From: JAVBRD01 sp031548365
GTDB taxonomy: Bacteria; Bacillota; Clostridia; Christensenellales; UBA1750
Length of the DNA: 64,000 bases
Direction: 5' to 3'
Assembly: GCA_031548365.1 (NCBI GenBank)
Contig: JAVBRD010000013.1
Location: 62,001 to 126,000, forward strand
Each line of letters starts with the position of its first letter. Within the stretch, counting starts at the first letter, position 1. Shown here in pieces: positions 41,705 through 50,743 of this stretch. The translations under genes were made by a program, and so were the position numbers. The notes under the pieces are model-generated. The model ran no database searches and was not told where the DNA came from. It saw nothing but the letters and a program-made list of their open reading frames with translations.

Positions 41705-43672
41705 ATGATAACCTTGGCAGCGCTTTCGTACTTCCTATTATTTATCGGTTGCGGTGTGCTCGCGGGACTGTGCGTGTTCGCGAGCGAGCCAAGGCCGGTT
41801 GCCGTTTGGCTGGGCGTGGTGTGCGGGTTTGCCGCGATGATGTGGCTGCCCGCGCTTGCAGCGTTTATGTTTGGTTTCGGCGCGATCGCTCACGCCACGG
41901 CGGGAGCGGTTGCCGTCTTGCTGACCGCGCTAATTTGGTGGAAACGCAAAGCCGGCGCTTCTCCAGCTGTTAAAAGTGATTTAGCTGCTCCTGTGATCGA
42001 CAGGGACGACATTATGCCATTGCTGCTTTCGGTGGGTTTGCCGATGTTCGTGGGCGCGTACATGATCTATACCCACACATTGCTGGAAAAAGGCGGCGCG
42101 CTTTACACCGGCCAGTCGTGCTTTGGCGATCTTTGCCTGCACCTTGGCATCGTCCAGAGCCTGGTCGCGGACGGCCGTTTCCCTCCCGATTATTCAATTC
42201 TGCCGGGCGCGAAACTGTGCTACCCCTTTCTTGGGGACGCGTTGAGCGCCAGTCTGCGCCTGACAGGCATGGAACTGAGGCCGGCGTTCATGTTGCCGGG
42301 TATTGCGGCGCTCGCTCTTGTCCTGTTTGGCTTTTATGCGCTGGCCAAGCTGCTTCTCAGGTCGCGCGTGAAAGCCGCGCTCGCGTGCGTGCTGTTCTTC
42401 ATTGGCGGCGGGTTCGGGTTCGCTTATTTTCTGGACATGTCCGCGACCAACCCTGAGCAGTTTCTGCGCATTTTCACAGCGTTTTACGAGATGCCCACGA
42501 ACTACACTGATTTTAATGTTCGCTGGACCAATCCCATTGTGGACATGATGGTACCTCAGCGCACGCTTCTCATGGGGTGGCTCGTTCTTATCCCCTGCCT
42601 TTACCTTTTATACCGCGCGGCTTTCGGCAAGGAGAAGCGGCTGTGGCTCCCACTCGCAGTGCTCGCGGGGGCCTTGCCCATGATCCACACGCACTCTTTT
42701 CTCGCGTTGGTGTTCCTGTCGCTGGCGGTGAGCGTTCAAGCGGCTTTGCGCGAGCGCGACGCCAGGGAATGGCTTGCCACGTATGGTCAGTATGCGCTCA
42801 TCGCGGGCGCGCTCGCGGTGCCGCAGCTGCTTTACTGGACGTTTCAGCAATCCACATCGGACGGAGGTTCCTTTCTCAATCTGCGTTTCAACTGGGCGAA
42901 CTCGGATGATTGGCCGCTGTGGTTTTACATCAAAAATCTCGGTCTGATCGGTATCTTGCTTCCGCTGTGCGCGGCCGTTTCTCCAAAGCAGCTGCGCAGG
43001 ATGACGTTCTGCGCGATACCGCTGTGGATTGTGTGCGAATTTGTGCTCTTCCAGCCCAATCCGTATGACAACAACAAGCTTTTGCTCGTGTGCTGGATGC
43101 TGGCGTGCATCGTCGCGGCGGAAGGGCTCGTGTTCCTCTGGAACAAGCTCGCGGGCATACCTGCGCGCGGTTATGCCGCGGGCGTCGTACTGACGTTCTC
43201 GCTTTTTTCCGGCGTGCTGACATTCGGACGCGGGCTTGTATCGCAGGAGTTTATGCTGTTTTCTTCGGATCAGGCCGAAGCGGCCGCCGCGATCGAGCGG
43301 GTAACGCCCGGAGACGCGGTTTTCCTGACGGCGCTCAACCATAACAACGCCGTGTCTTCACTCGCGGGCAGAAGGCTGGTGTGCGGCACCGACACTTATT
43401 TGTTTTTTCACGGTATCGACACCACAGGCATAAAGAATTCGGTAAAAAAAATGTTCGCCTTCCCCGAGCAAAACACGGTCCTGTTCGACCGCTACGAGGT
43501 GGATTATGTTTATCTCGGCGACTACGAGCGCGGGGACTACCAGGTGGACGAAGGCGCGTTTGAACGGCTTTACCCACTGGCGTACCGCTCGCAGGGCGAC
43601 GATGTGTCCATATACGCGGTGTCGGCTCGCGCGCAGGCGTCCATCGCCGCTTGGGACGCCGTGAAGGAATGA
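41705..43672 (+). CDS. Large multi-span membrane protein, GT-C glycosyltransferase-like
   Basis: 655 residues from ATG 41705, with AGAGGTG upstream. Ten or more membrane spans are predicted across residues 1-520, and a soluble C-terminal part (about 520-655) with AAIERVTPGDAVFLTALNHNN. After the third span, TGQSCFGDLCLHLGIVQSLV could be the acidic outer loop of a GT-C fold, and RWTNPIVDMMVPQRTLLMGW follows. The sequence FQPNPYDNNKLL near residue 440 is common in bacterial membrane glycosyltransferases of polymer synthesis. The fold call is by pattern only. Substrate is unknown. hpf follows 56 bases after, possibly on the same transcript. Confidence 0.75.
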   Translation: MITLAALSYFLLFIGCGVLAGLCVFASEPRPVAVWLGVVCGFAAMMWLPALAAFMFGFGAIAHATAGAVAVLLTALIWWKRKAGASPAVKSDLAAPVIDRDDIMPLLLSVGLPMFVGAYMIYTHTLLEKGGALYTGQSCFGDLCLHLGIVQSLVADGRFPPDYSILPGAKLCYPFLGDALSASLRLTGMELRPAFMLPGIAALALVLFGFYALAKLLLRSRVKAALACVLFFIGGGFGFAYFLDMSATNPEQFLRIFTAFYEMPTNYTDFNVRWTNPIVDMMVPQRTLLMGWLVLIPCLYLLYRAAFGKEKRLWLPLAVLAGALPMIHTHSFLALVFLSLAVSVQAALRERDAREWLATYGQYALIAGALAVPQLLYWTFQQSTSDGGSFLNLRFNWANSDDWPLWFYIKNLGLIGILLPLCAAVSPKQLRRMTFCAIPLWIVCEFVLFQPNPYDNNKLLLVCWMLACIVAAEGLVFLWNKLAGIPARGYAAGVVLTFSLFSGVLTFGRGLVSQEFMLFSSDQAEAAAAIERVTPGDAVFLTALNHNNAVSSLAGRRLVCGTDTYLFFHGIDTTGIKNSVKKMFAFPEQNTVLFDRYEVDYVYLGDYERGDYQVDEGAFERLYPLAYRSQGDDVSIYAVSARAQASIAAWDAVKE

Positions 43673-43728
43673 TGCCTCCTCGTGGCGAAATGACACAGCA
43701 AATCCGATAGCAAGAGAGGATGAGCATT

Positions 43729-44265
43729 ATGCGTATCAGCATTTCCAGCAAGGGCATCGAAGTGACCCCGGCGCTCAGGGCAAGAGTTGAGAAAAAGGCG
43801 TCCAAACTGCAGCGGTATTTTGATGAAGATACTCAGACCGCGGTTCGCCTGAGCATGGAACGTTCTCGAAGCATCGCGGAGATCACGGTCACGCTGCGAG
43901 GCGGCGACATCCTTCGCTCCGAGATATCGGCCTATGATATGTATGAAGCGATCGACGAAGCGTGCCAGAAGCTGGAGAGGCAAATCCATCGTCACGCGAA
44001 ACGCCTTGAGAAGCGCCTCAATATGGGCGCGTTCAAGAGCGATGTCCCCGAGTTTTCGGATGAGGCGTATATCTCGGCCAGTGAGCCCGAGCTTGTCAGG
44101 CGCAAGACTTTCCCCGTCAAGCCCATGAGCATAGAGGACGCCATCGCCCAGATGCAGCTGCTCGGTCACTCGTTTTTCGCGTTTGTAAACGATGAAACCG
44201 AGCGTGTCTGCGTGGTCTATACACGCAACGACGGCAACTTCGGCCTTTTGGAGCCGGAGGCATAG
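43729..44265 (+). CDS. hpf: Ribosome hibernation promoting factor, long form
   Basis: 178 residues from ATG 43729 (AGAGAGG 9 bases upstream); ATG 43720 touches the ribosome site. The N-terminal domain (about 1-95; MRISISSKGIEVTPALRARV and ITVTLRGGDILRSEISAYDMYEAID, part) binds the 30S decoding site. After a linker, the C-terminal domain (about 115-178; VRRKTFPVKPMSIEDAIAQM, HSFFAFVNDETERVCVVYTR) dimerises ribosomes into 100S particles. A single long HPF is the rule in Bacillota. A bidirectional terminator follows. Confidence 0.96.
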   Translation: MRISISSKGIEVTPALRARVEKKASKLQRYFDEDTQTAVRLSMERSRSIAEITVTLRGGDILRSEISAYDMYEAIDEACQKLERQIHRHAKRLEKRLNMGAFKSDVPEFSDEAYISASEPELVRRKTFPVKPMSIEDAIAQMQLLGHSFFAFVNDETERVCVVYTRNDGNFGLLEPEA

Positions 44266-44289
44266 CAGAAAAAACGGTTCAAGGCGTAC

Positions 44290-44322
44290 AAAAGGGGCCG
44301 CCCGAGCAGGTGGCCCTTTTTA
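44290..44322. terminator. Bidirectional terminator
   Basis: Stem AAAGGGGCCGCC / GGTGGCCCTTT (two wobbles), 6-base loop. It lies between the convergent hpf and cupin isomerase genes. Confidence 0.85.
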
Positions 44323-44334
44323 TTTGCGCATGTG

Positions 44335-45012
44335 TTATGTTGAAAACTTGGCGTAGTCACCGTAAAGCAGGTAGAGCGGGGGCTCGTCCTCGGTGATCGC
44401 AGGGAAGCGCCCGACCGGTCCTAAGAAGTGGTTGTCGGTGTTGTCGTCGTTGACCTTGGAGACTTCCCCGATCAGCACGATGCCGCCCTCGCCCCAAAAT
44501 GAGTGGTATTGGTATGCTGGGAGCGTGATACTCTCGCCGGGATGCAAGCGTACGACGGTTCCCGCGCGCACAGTGAGGCTGCGCCCATCGCAAGACACAG
44601 TCACATCGCGCGCGGAGAGTGACCCTTCTGGCGTTGAGCCGTACACTTTGACCGCAAGCACACCTCCGCCTCGGTTGATGATGTCCTCCATTTTGTGCAT
44701 GTGGTAATGATACGGGGTGACCTGTCCCACGCCTGCGATGAGCAGTTTTTCGCAGTAAGTCTTTTTGTAAAGCGGGTTGTGGAGATTTCCGTTACGGATG
44801 GTGAACATGAAAAGCCCGATCTGCTCATAATGGCCGCTTCCGAAATCTGTGATGTCCCAGCCGAGCATGTTGTCCCGAACCTCAGCGTACTCCGCCCAGC
44901 GGTTTTTCCAGTCCTCCGGAGAAAAGGTCGCGAATGGCGGTAGCCGCCAGTTCATCGAATCAATGAACCCAAGCGCGTCGCGCATGATCTTGTTGATCTC
45001 GGAACGCTTCAT
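44335..45012 (-). CDS. D-lyxose isomerase-family cupin
   Basis: 225 residues from ATG 45012, with GGGGGGAAT upstream. MKRSEINKIMRDALGFIDSM and FATFSPEDW, then the cupin metal motif PYHYHMHKMEDIINRGGG with two to three histidines and a glutamate, match the D-lyxose ketol-isomerase group. Later LHPGESITLPAYQYHSFWGEGG and EVSKVNDDNTDNHFLG complete the family pattern. It would interconvert D-lyxose/D-xylulose or D-mannose/D-fructose. No sugar genes are adjacent. The 228 bases upstream (45013-45240) show no feature. Confidence 0.9.
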   Translation of the reverse strand: MKRSEINKIMRDALGFIDSMNWRLPPFATFSPEDWKNRWAEYAEVRDNMLGWDITDFGSGHYEQIGLFMFTIRNGNLHNPLYKKTYCEKLLIAGVGQVTPYHYHMHKMEDIINRGGGVLAVKVYGSTPEGSLSARDVTVSCDGRSLTVRAGTVVRLHPGESITLPAYQYHSFWGEGGIVLIGEVSKVNDDNTDNHFLGPVGRFPAITEDEPPLYLLYGDYAKFST

Positions 45013-45240
45013 GCCGATTCCCCCCGTGTCATCTTTGTCCATAGCATATCACAACAATGCCCGCATCGGAAGGAGAGACGCGATGACATGCTTGAGTTTG
45101 GCGCGGTATTTGTCCACAGCCGCCAAACGGCGATGTGATGTGCCACAACTGCGGGAGCGCGCAGCGCTGAGGGGCAATCGCTGCGGTATCCTCACAAAGG
45201 AGCGTCATTTGGCGATAATGAAGCATTCGCTGCGCTTAAA

Positions 45241-46479
45241 CTAAAAATAGCTGACGGGGAAAATGACGTTGTCCTCCTTGGGGTTGAGACCGCCGAGCGC
45301 GTGGTCCTTGAGCATGATGGCGCGCCCGATGCTGCTGTGACCGAACCGGCTTCGGATGGCGTCGATCGCCTTCTCAAGGTTTTCCTGCTTTAGCCGCTGC
45401 TCCTCGTTGATGAAAATCGAAAGCTGCACGGGTTCGTCGTGACGTACAAGCTGCGTGCCGCGCACACCCAGGCTCCGAATGGGGTGCGGAAAGGACCAGT
45501 TGCTCCGAAACAGGGCCATCGCGACCTGCGCAAGCTCTAAGGAGAGGTTTGTCGGGCGCTTCAGCTTGATCTGCCGTTCAATACTCACCATTTTGTCGTC
45601 GCGGATAGAGATTTGCACGGTGGTGCATCGGAAACCTTCTTCACGCAGACGGCGCGCGACGCTTTCGCAGAGCACGAGGAAGACGGTGTACGCGTCCTCA
45701 TCGCTCACGAGATCGTGGGGGGTGGTCGTGGAGTTGCCGATGCTCTTTGCTTCGCCCCCCTGATCAGCGCGCGCGACCGGCGCGTGATCAAGGCCATTTG
45801 CGAAATCGCGAAGCACGTGCCCCCACTTGCCGAGCCACTGGTCGAGCAAACTCTCGCTCGCGTTCGCAAGCTGGCCGATGCTTGTGATTCCGCACTGGTA
45901 GAGCCTCTGCTGCGAGCTAGGGCCGACATAGAGCAGTTCGCCCACCGCGAGCGGCCAAACCTTGTTTTTATAATTGCTTTCGCTGATGACGGTCGTGGCG
46001 TCAGGTTTTTTCATGTCAGAACCAAGTTTGGCGAATATCTTGTTGTAACTCACGCCTACGGACGCGGTGATACCCAGCTCGCTTCTAACGCGCGCGCGGA
46101 TTTCGTTGGCGATGTGTTCGCCGTTTCCGCGAATGCCGCTTCCGGTCACATCAAGCCACGCCTCGTCAAGCCCGAAGCTCTCCACCTGATCGGTGTACTC
46201 GGCGTATATCGCTTTTGCGCGGCGCGAATAGTCCATGTAGAGCTTGAAGTTGGGCGGGAGGACGACGGCGGCCGGACACTTGTCGCGCGCACTGCGGAGC
46301 GTCTCCGCCGTTTTCACGCCCGCCGCCTTGGCGATGCCGTTTTTCGCCAGCACGATGCCGTGGCGCATCTCGGGATCGCCGCCCACAATGACCGGCCTGC
46401 CGCTGAGCTCCGGTCTGTGGAGGCACTCGCAAGAGGCGTAAAAGTTGTTCATATCGGAGTGCAAAATCACGCGCGTCAT
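45241..46479 (-). CDS. Y-family DNA polymerase (DinB/UmuC-like)
   Basis: 412 residues from ATG 46479, with GAGG 8 bases upstream; ATG 46503 is less likely. Catalytic acidic residues are in ILHSDMNNFYASCE and ESFGLDEAWLDVTGS; SVGVSYNKIFAKLGSDMKKPDA is the palm-fingers segment. The little-finger domain is about residues 230-345. It lacks the last roughly 10 residues of the beta-clamp motif form, though VQLSIF near 370 may be a clamp-binding QLxLF-type motif. It copies damaged DNA. The closest group is the Bacillus YqjW/UvrX-YqjH mix; exact class is not settled. A good promoter lies upstream. Confidence 0.92.
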   Translation of the reverse strand: MTRVILHSDMNNFYASCECLHRPELSGRPVIVGGDPEMRHGIVLAKNGIAKAAGVKTAETLRSARDKCPAAVVLPPNFKLYMDYSRRAKAIYAEYTDQVESFGLDEAWLDVTGSGIRGNGEHIANEIRARVRSELGITASVGVSYNKIFAKLGSDMKKPDATTVISESNYKNKVWPLAVGELLYVGPSSQQRLYQCGITSIGQLANASESLLDQWLGKWGHVLRDFANGLDHAPVARADQGGEAKSIGNSTTTPHDLVSDEDAYTVFLVLCESVARRLREEGFRCTTVQISIRDDKMVSIERQIKLKRPTNLSLELAQVAMALFRSNWSFPHPIRSLGVRGTQLVRHDEPVQLSIFINEEQRLKQENLEKAIDAIRSRFGHSSIGRAIMLKDHALGGLNPKEDNVIFPVSYF

Positions 46480-46515
46480 GAGCGCCGCCTCACAATCGAA
46501 CATTAGTACGGGAAC

Positions 46516-46544
46516 ATTATATCCCCGAACAAATGCGAACGCAA
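46516..46544 (-). promoter_or_regulatory. Promoter of Y-family polymerase gene
   Basis: Minus strand TTGCGT (46544-46539), 17-base spacer, TATAAT (46521-46516). Confidence 0.75.
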
Positions 46545-46551
46545 GGGGATA

Positions 46552-46571
46552 AACCAAATGTTTGTTTGGTT
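46552..46571. promoter_or_regulatory. 20-bp palindrome between divergent promoters
   Basis: AACCAAA-N6-TTTGGTT, 8 bases upstream of the polymerase -35 box. Likely a protein-binding site; it is not a LexA box. Confidence 0.5.
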
Positions 46572-46585
46572 ATATTAGCGTATGT

Positions 46586-46600
46586 GAACTCAAACAGTTC
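46586..46600. promoter_or_regulatory. 15-bp palindrome upstream of beta-helix gene promoter
   Basis: GAACT-N5-AGTTC, 10 bases upstream of the -35 box of the + strand promoter. Confidence 0.45.
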
Positions 46601-46610
46601 GCGGGCGCGA

Positions 46611-46639
46611 TTGACAGTGGCAGGGCGGGAACTTATAAT
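46611..46639 (+). promoter_or_regulatory. Consensus promoter of the beta-helix surface protein gene
   Basis: TTGACA (46611-46616), 17-base spacer, TATAAT (46634-46639): a full consensus match. The leader runs about 110 bases to the start codon; I see no riboswitch in it. Confidence 0.9.
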
Positions 46640-46754
46640 AAAAATAATTTTGCTTGACCGCGGAGAGGTTTCCCCGTCGTCTGGGTTAAGTGGGAATGAA
46701 AAATAGCCGATAACAATTAAGTGATGAGTGTTTACGAGTAAAGAGGTGGCCGCC

Positions 46755-49700
46755 TTGAGATATGCACTGAGTACAACCGTGCGCCTGCTTGCCGTTTGTG
46801 TCGCGTTTTTCCTTGGCATGGGCATTGTGTCGCTTGGGTGCGGGATAAGCGTTGCGTACGCGGCCGAAAATCGCACGGCGACCAATTGGACCGAACTGAA
46901 GACATTTGTCGACGAGGCCAACAAATCGGTGGGAACGGCGACTCCAACGTCGCTCCATATTCGGATTGCCAACGATTTTGAGGCTGCTGACAGCGAGGGT
47001 CAAGATAATAATACGCTCTTGATCGCGGGGAATGTCAAAATTTATGCAGATGCGACCGATCCCAAGAAGATCAGCAAGACGCCGCTCTTTTCTGTGGACG
47101 GCGCAAGCGCAAAGCTTGAAGTATCGAACATTTCAATAGCTTCTGCGGCGAACCAAGCGATCGCGGTTGTCGGCGGTGGGTATGTCCGCATTGGCAACTC
47201 GTTTGATGAGTCCGGTTCAGCAAAAAACAGCGCGATAACGGGCCGGATCAGCGCCCTGGACGTAGCGGGAGCGTCTAGTCAGGCCGTAATCGACGGAGGC
47301 ATGTTCGAAGGCGGCTCTTTTGCGTGTGTTGTCAACGATTACGGCAAGATTACACTTACCGGCGGTTATTTATCCAGTCCCAATGGATCGGGCCTCAAGA
47401 TTCGAGAAAATGGCAGCGCGGAACTCAAGGCTGGTAAGGTCGTCAGCAATGTGGGCATTGACGTTGAGGGCGGAAAAGCGGAGCTTGGGTCGACAATCGT
47501 GGAATCCAAAGGCTATGGCATCAACGTTACCAGTGGCACGGTTACTGCCACGCAAACCCCTCGCGTGACATCGGATACAACCGCCGCGATTTCTGTTTCG
47601 GGCGGCACATTTACTTCCAACAGCACGGGCCTGTTTGTCGGCGCGGGGACCGGCATGCGTGTTGAGGGTGGAACGGCTAACCTCGCCGGAGGGACGTTCT
47701 TTGGTGGAGATAACGGCATTCAGGTAACCAAGGGTACGCTCAATTACTACAATGGCACAAATGTCGTCAACTCTATTCTCGGCGCGCAGGGTGTGCCCAA
47801 CGTTGGCGTGCGCGTGGCGGGAGGAACGGCGAATTTTTCCGGCGGTACGGTGGTGGGAACGGCGGCGGCGGTATCCATGTCGGAAACGACGTCGGTTCTC
47901 AAGGTCAGCGGTACAAGCACTGTCATCACAGGACCGCGCGACGCAATCAGCATATCGGGCGGAACGGCGACAATATCTGGCGGCAAAGTCGGTCCGGATG
48001 GCTCAAGTGACAATCAGACGCAGGTCGGCGTGCGCATTGTGGGCGGTATAATGGAGGCCATGGCCGGCGCTGATATCCGTGGGGTGGACACAGGTATTTA
48101 CGCGGGCGGCGGCAAAGTGTCCGTCTCCGGCGGTATCATCAAGGCCAACGACGGCATATACGCCACCGGTACGGGCACGGAGCTATTCGTCACGAACGGC
48201 GACATTGAGGGCGAGCGTTACGGTATTTCCATCAACAGTTCGAAAAACACGTCGATCTCCGGCGGCGTAATCAGCGGATTCAACTCTGGGCTGTACGCGC
48301 GCTCACCTGTCGCCATGCAGATCACCAAGGGTACGTTTAAAGGGAGATACGATACTGCTAAGCCCGGGAGCCTTGGCATGGGCATGCACCTCGTCGACAT
48401 GGTCAACGGCGGACAAGTTTCAAACGCGACCATCACAGGCGCTGGATACAACACAAGCGGAGGCTACGGTGTTCGCGCGGATGGCGATGGGTATTCTATA
48501 TTCACCAAGTGTGTCATCCGCGGCGCGGACGCCGATCCCAACGCCAACAACAACCAGGGCTTTGACGGGTCTCCCGCGGTGTACGCCACAAGCACAGCGC
48601 GCGTGTACCTTGATAGCGGCTCGTGTAAATCCACTAAAAAGGGTACGGATGGTAAGTATAGCGATTACGAGATGATAACAAATGGCATCGTAGTGCCCGT
48701 AGGTACGCTCAGTTGTTCGAAAAACGACATCACAGTGCGTATCGGAGATTCCGAAAAACTTGAAATTACCGTGATCCCCACCACCGAGTTTAATAATTTG
48801 GACAACGGCAAGGCCGCGCAGATCGATCCGCGCGCACTCAAATACGCGGTAAAAAATCAGCTGATTGCCACGATCAACGCTGAAGGCGCCATCATTGGCT
48901 CGTCCAAAGGTGCGACGACCATTGACGCCAGCTGGCCGTGGAACGCGAAGAAAGAGTTTTCTGTCAACCTGACGGTGGTTCAGCCGTCCGATGGCATTCT
49001 AATTAATCCGCGTCCGAGCTATGTTATTCAGGGCGCGAAAGAAACCTTTATGGCGAGCATCACGCCGGAAGGATCTACGGACGTTATCACATGGACCATA
49101 TTGGGCGATCAAGACGCTGTGAAGTTGTCGAAATTGACGGGAGACACCACGGTCCTGACGGCCAACAGCGTGATTCAAGGTTCAGGCGTGGTCACACTTG
49201 TGGCCAAAGCCGGTGACTATAAGGATCAAATCACTTTCAACATCATACCCAAACCTACCCCTACGCCCAAAGCCACGCCCACACCCAAGGCAACCACTGG
49301 TGGTTCGTCGCCTTCGGCGTCGCTCATCATCATCTACGTGACGCCTTATCCGACAGCGGGAGGCGGAGCAACAGCCGCGCCATCCGCCACGCTCTCGCCG
49401 ATACACGAGGACAACGGATCCGGAACGGCCAGCAGAGGACTCAATGAGAGTTTCCCGTTCACGGGTTTTGTGGACGTCAACTCGTTCCTCAACGTCCGCG
49501 CGCTGCCCGAGATGAGTTCGAGCATACTCGGAGCTATGTACGACGATGACGAAGTGCGGGTTGTCGGGCGCGATGGCGAGTGGTATCAAATTGAGTTCAG
49601 CGGTGGAACTGCGTACGTTCACTCGCGTTATGTCGGCGACACGCCCAACGGCTCGAGCGGTTCATCCGGATCGTCCTCATCCTCCGGTGGTTCGCAGTCG

Positions 49701-49955
49701 TCCGGGTTGCCCTCCCGCGGCGGGTCGGTGCCTTCCGAAGCGCCTTCGCAGTCATCGCGCGGAACTGGGCCCGCAAACGTGGCCAACTGTTTCTCCGCAA
49801 ATGTGCGCTCATCGGCGGGTATGGGCAATAACATCATCAACTGGGCGATGAACGGAGACGCCGTCGAGGTGGTCGGCTGGGACGGAAACTGGTGTAAGGT
49901 AACGTTCAGGGGGAAGCCGGGGTATATTTACAGTCGGTATATACAGCTCAGATGA
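46755..49955 (+). CDS. Secreted beta-helix / Big2 / SH3b surface protein
   Basis: 1066 residues from TTG 46755, with AGAGGTGG 5 bases upstream; the GTG at 46728 would place extra residues before a perfect signal. Signal peptide about 1-36 (cleavage AYA-A). Residues about 135-645 are a run of GGT/GG-x-F-type turns (VSGGTFTSNSTGLFV, VEGGTANLAGGTFFGG, ISGGTATISGGKVG), the pattern of a right-handed parallel beta-helix. Two Big2-like domains follow (about 648-745 and 747-830), then a TPTPKATP linker (about 830-895), an SH3b domain (902-962), a Ser/Gly linker and a second SH3b (1010-1066). It is probably wall-bound through the SH3b domains and may bind or cleave a polysaccharide. No catalytic residues are obvious. 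Confidence 0.9.
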   Translation: MRYALSTTVRLLAVCVAFFLGMGIVSLGCGISVAYAAENRTATNWTELKTFVDEANKSVGTATPTSLHIRIANDFEAADSEGQDNNTLLIAGNVKIYADATDPKKISKTPLFSVDGASAKLEVSNISIASAANQAIAVVGGGYVRIGNSFDESGSAKNSAITGRISALDVAGASSQAVIDGGMFEGGSFACVVNDYGKITLTGGYLSSPNGSGLKIRENGSAELKAGKVVSNVGIDVEGGKAELGSTIVESKGYGINVTSGTVTATQTPRVTSDTTAAISVSGGTFTSNSTGLFVGAGTGMRVEGGTANLAGGTFFGGDNGIQVTKGTLNYYNGTNVVNSILGAQGVPNVGVRVAGGTANFSGGTVVGTAAAVSMSETTSVLKVSGTSTVITGPRDAISISGGTATISGGKVGPDGSSDNQTQVGVRIVGGIMEAMAGADIRGVDTGIYAGGGKVSVSGGIIKANDGIYATGTGTELFVTNGDIEGERYGISINSSKNTSISGGVISGFNSGLYARSPVAMQITKGTFKGRYDTAKPGSLGMGMHLVDMVNGGQVSNATITGAGYNTSGGYGVRADGDGYSIFTKCVIRGADADPNANNNQGFDGSPAVYATSTARVYLDSGSCKSTKKGTDGKYSDYEMITNGIVVPVGTLSCSKNDITVRIGDSEKLEITVIPTTEFNNLDNGKAAQIDPRALKYAVKNQLIATINAEGAIIGSSKGATTIDASWPWNAKKEFSVNLTVVQPSDGILINPRPSYVIQGAKETFMASITPEGSTDVITWTILGDQDAVKLSKLTGDTTVLTANSVIQGSGVVTLVAKAGDYKDQITFNIIPKPTPTPKATPTPKATTGGSSPSASLIIIYVTPYPTAGGGATAAPSATLSPIHEDNGSGTASRGLNESFPFTGFVDVNSFLNVRALPEMSSSILGAMYDDDEVRVVGRDGEWYQIEFSGGTAYVHSRYVGDTPNGSSGSSGSSSSSGGSQSSGLPSRGGSVPSEAPSQSSRGTGPANVANCFSANVRSSAGMGNNIINWAMNGDAVEVVGWDGNWCKVTFRGKPGYIYSRYIQLR

Positions 49956-49976
49956 TCATCTGACCGGAGGGTTTTG

Positions 49977-50735
49977 ATGGCCCAAAAGCGACCGCACTCC
50001 ACCGCCAAATTACAGGCGCCAAGGGAACGCAACGCGATACCCGTGACGCCTGTTCCTCAATCTCCAGAAAAGAAAAAAAGCGGTTTCGGGCCGTTGCACA
50101 TCGCGGTGATTGGCGTTGCGCTCGTAGTGCTCGGTGTGTTCGGTTATTTGATCGCCGGGAGCATGTCGTGGTCGATTGCCAAGGAAAACCTCGGCGAAGC
50201 GGTGTCGCCTCGCACACAGCCAAAGATGTGGCACGCGGAAAAAAACGCGACGTTCATTACCATGAATACGCCTGAGGAATTGCGGGAATACGAACAATTG
50301 CTGATCGAGAACGGCGGCATGAAGGCGCTGTCGAGTGAAAATCAGTCTGTTATCCAAATTGGGCTGACCGATGTCCTCACGCTGGTCACGGAAAATGGGG
50401 TGGCCGAAGTCAGAATTTTCCCGGGAAAAACGGTCGCGTGGCCGCAAAACGGCATCACACGTGCGCTGCCCCGGCCGCCTGCTGGCACGCTTGTGGAAGT
50501 GGAGCAGGCGGATGAAGTGTCGTCCAGCTACACTTTGCGCCGCGTCAATGAAACCCAAGCACGAAACTATGTCGCTAATCTTGTGGAGAAATTTGGGTGG
50601 ATCGTGCACGAGGACGGCAATTATTTAAGCGGTCAAGGCGCGTTTTATGTTGCGCTTATCAAAGACGCGACGGTACTTTTGGTTGATTACTATGCGAACG
50701 CGGCAGGCTTTGTCATCAACATTGAAACATCGTGA
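49977..50735 (+). CDS. Single-span membrane protein of unknown function
   Basis: 252 residues from ATG 49977, with CCGGAGGG 5 bases upstream. A basic, proline-rich cytoplasmic tail (1-35) precedes one membrane span (IAVIGVALVVLGVFGYLIAG, about 42-62). The outer part (about 65-252) is a mixed alpha/beta domain with NTPEELREYEQLLIENGG and VNETQARNYVANLVEKFGW. No family recognised. It starts 21 bases after the beta-helix gene and 8 bases before the phosphodiesterase gene, so it may be co-transcribed with both. Confidence 0.8.
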   Translation: MAQKRPHSTAKLQAPRERNAIPVTPVPQSPEKKKSGFGPLHIAVIGVALVVLGVFGYLIAGSMSWSIAKENLGEAVSPRTQPKMWHAEKNATFITMNTPEELREYEQLLIENGGMKALSSENQSVIQIGLTDVLTLVTENGVAEVRIFPGKTVAWPQNGITRALPRPPAGTLVEVEQADEVSSSYTLRRVNETQARNYVANLVEKFGWIVHEDGNYLSGQGAFYVALIKDATVLLVDYYANAAGFVINIETS

Positions 50736-50743
50736 GGTAAACC

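Noticed and set aside
46500..46600. LexA (SOS) box for the Y-family polymerase
   Set aside because: GAAC and GTTC elements occur but as direct repeats or with wrong spacing; none fits CGAAC-N4-GTTCG.
47200..48700. CRISPR-like or DNA repeat array
   Set aside because: Repeats are only at protein level (GG-x-F turns of a beta-helix), with variable spacing and no identical DNA units.
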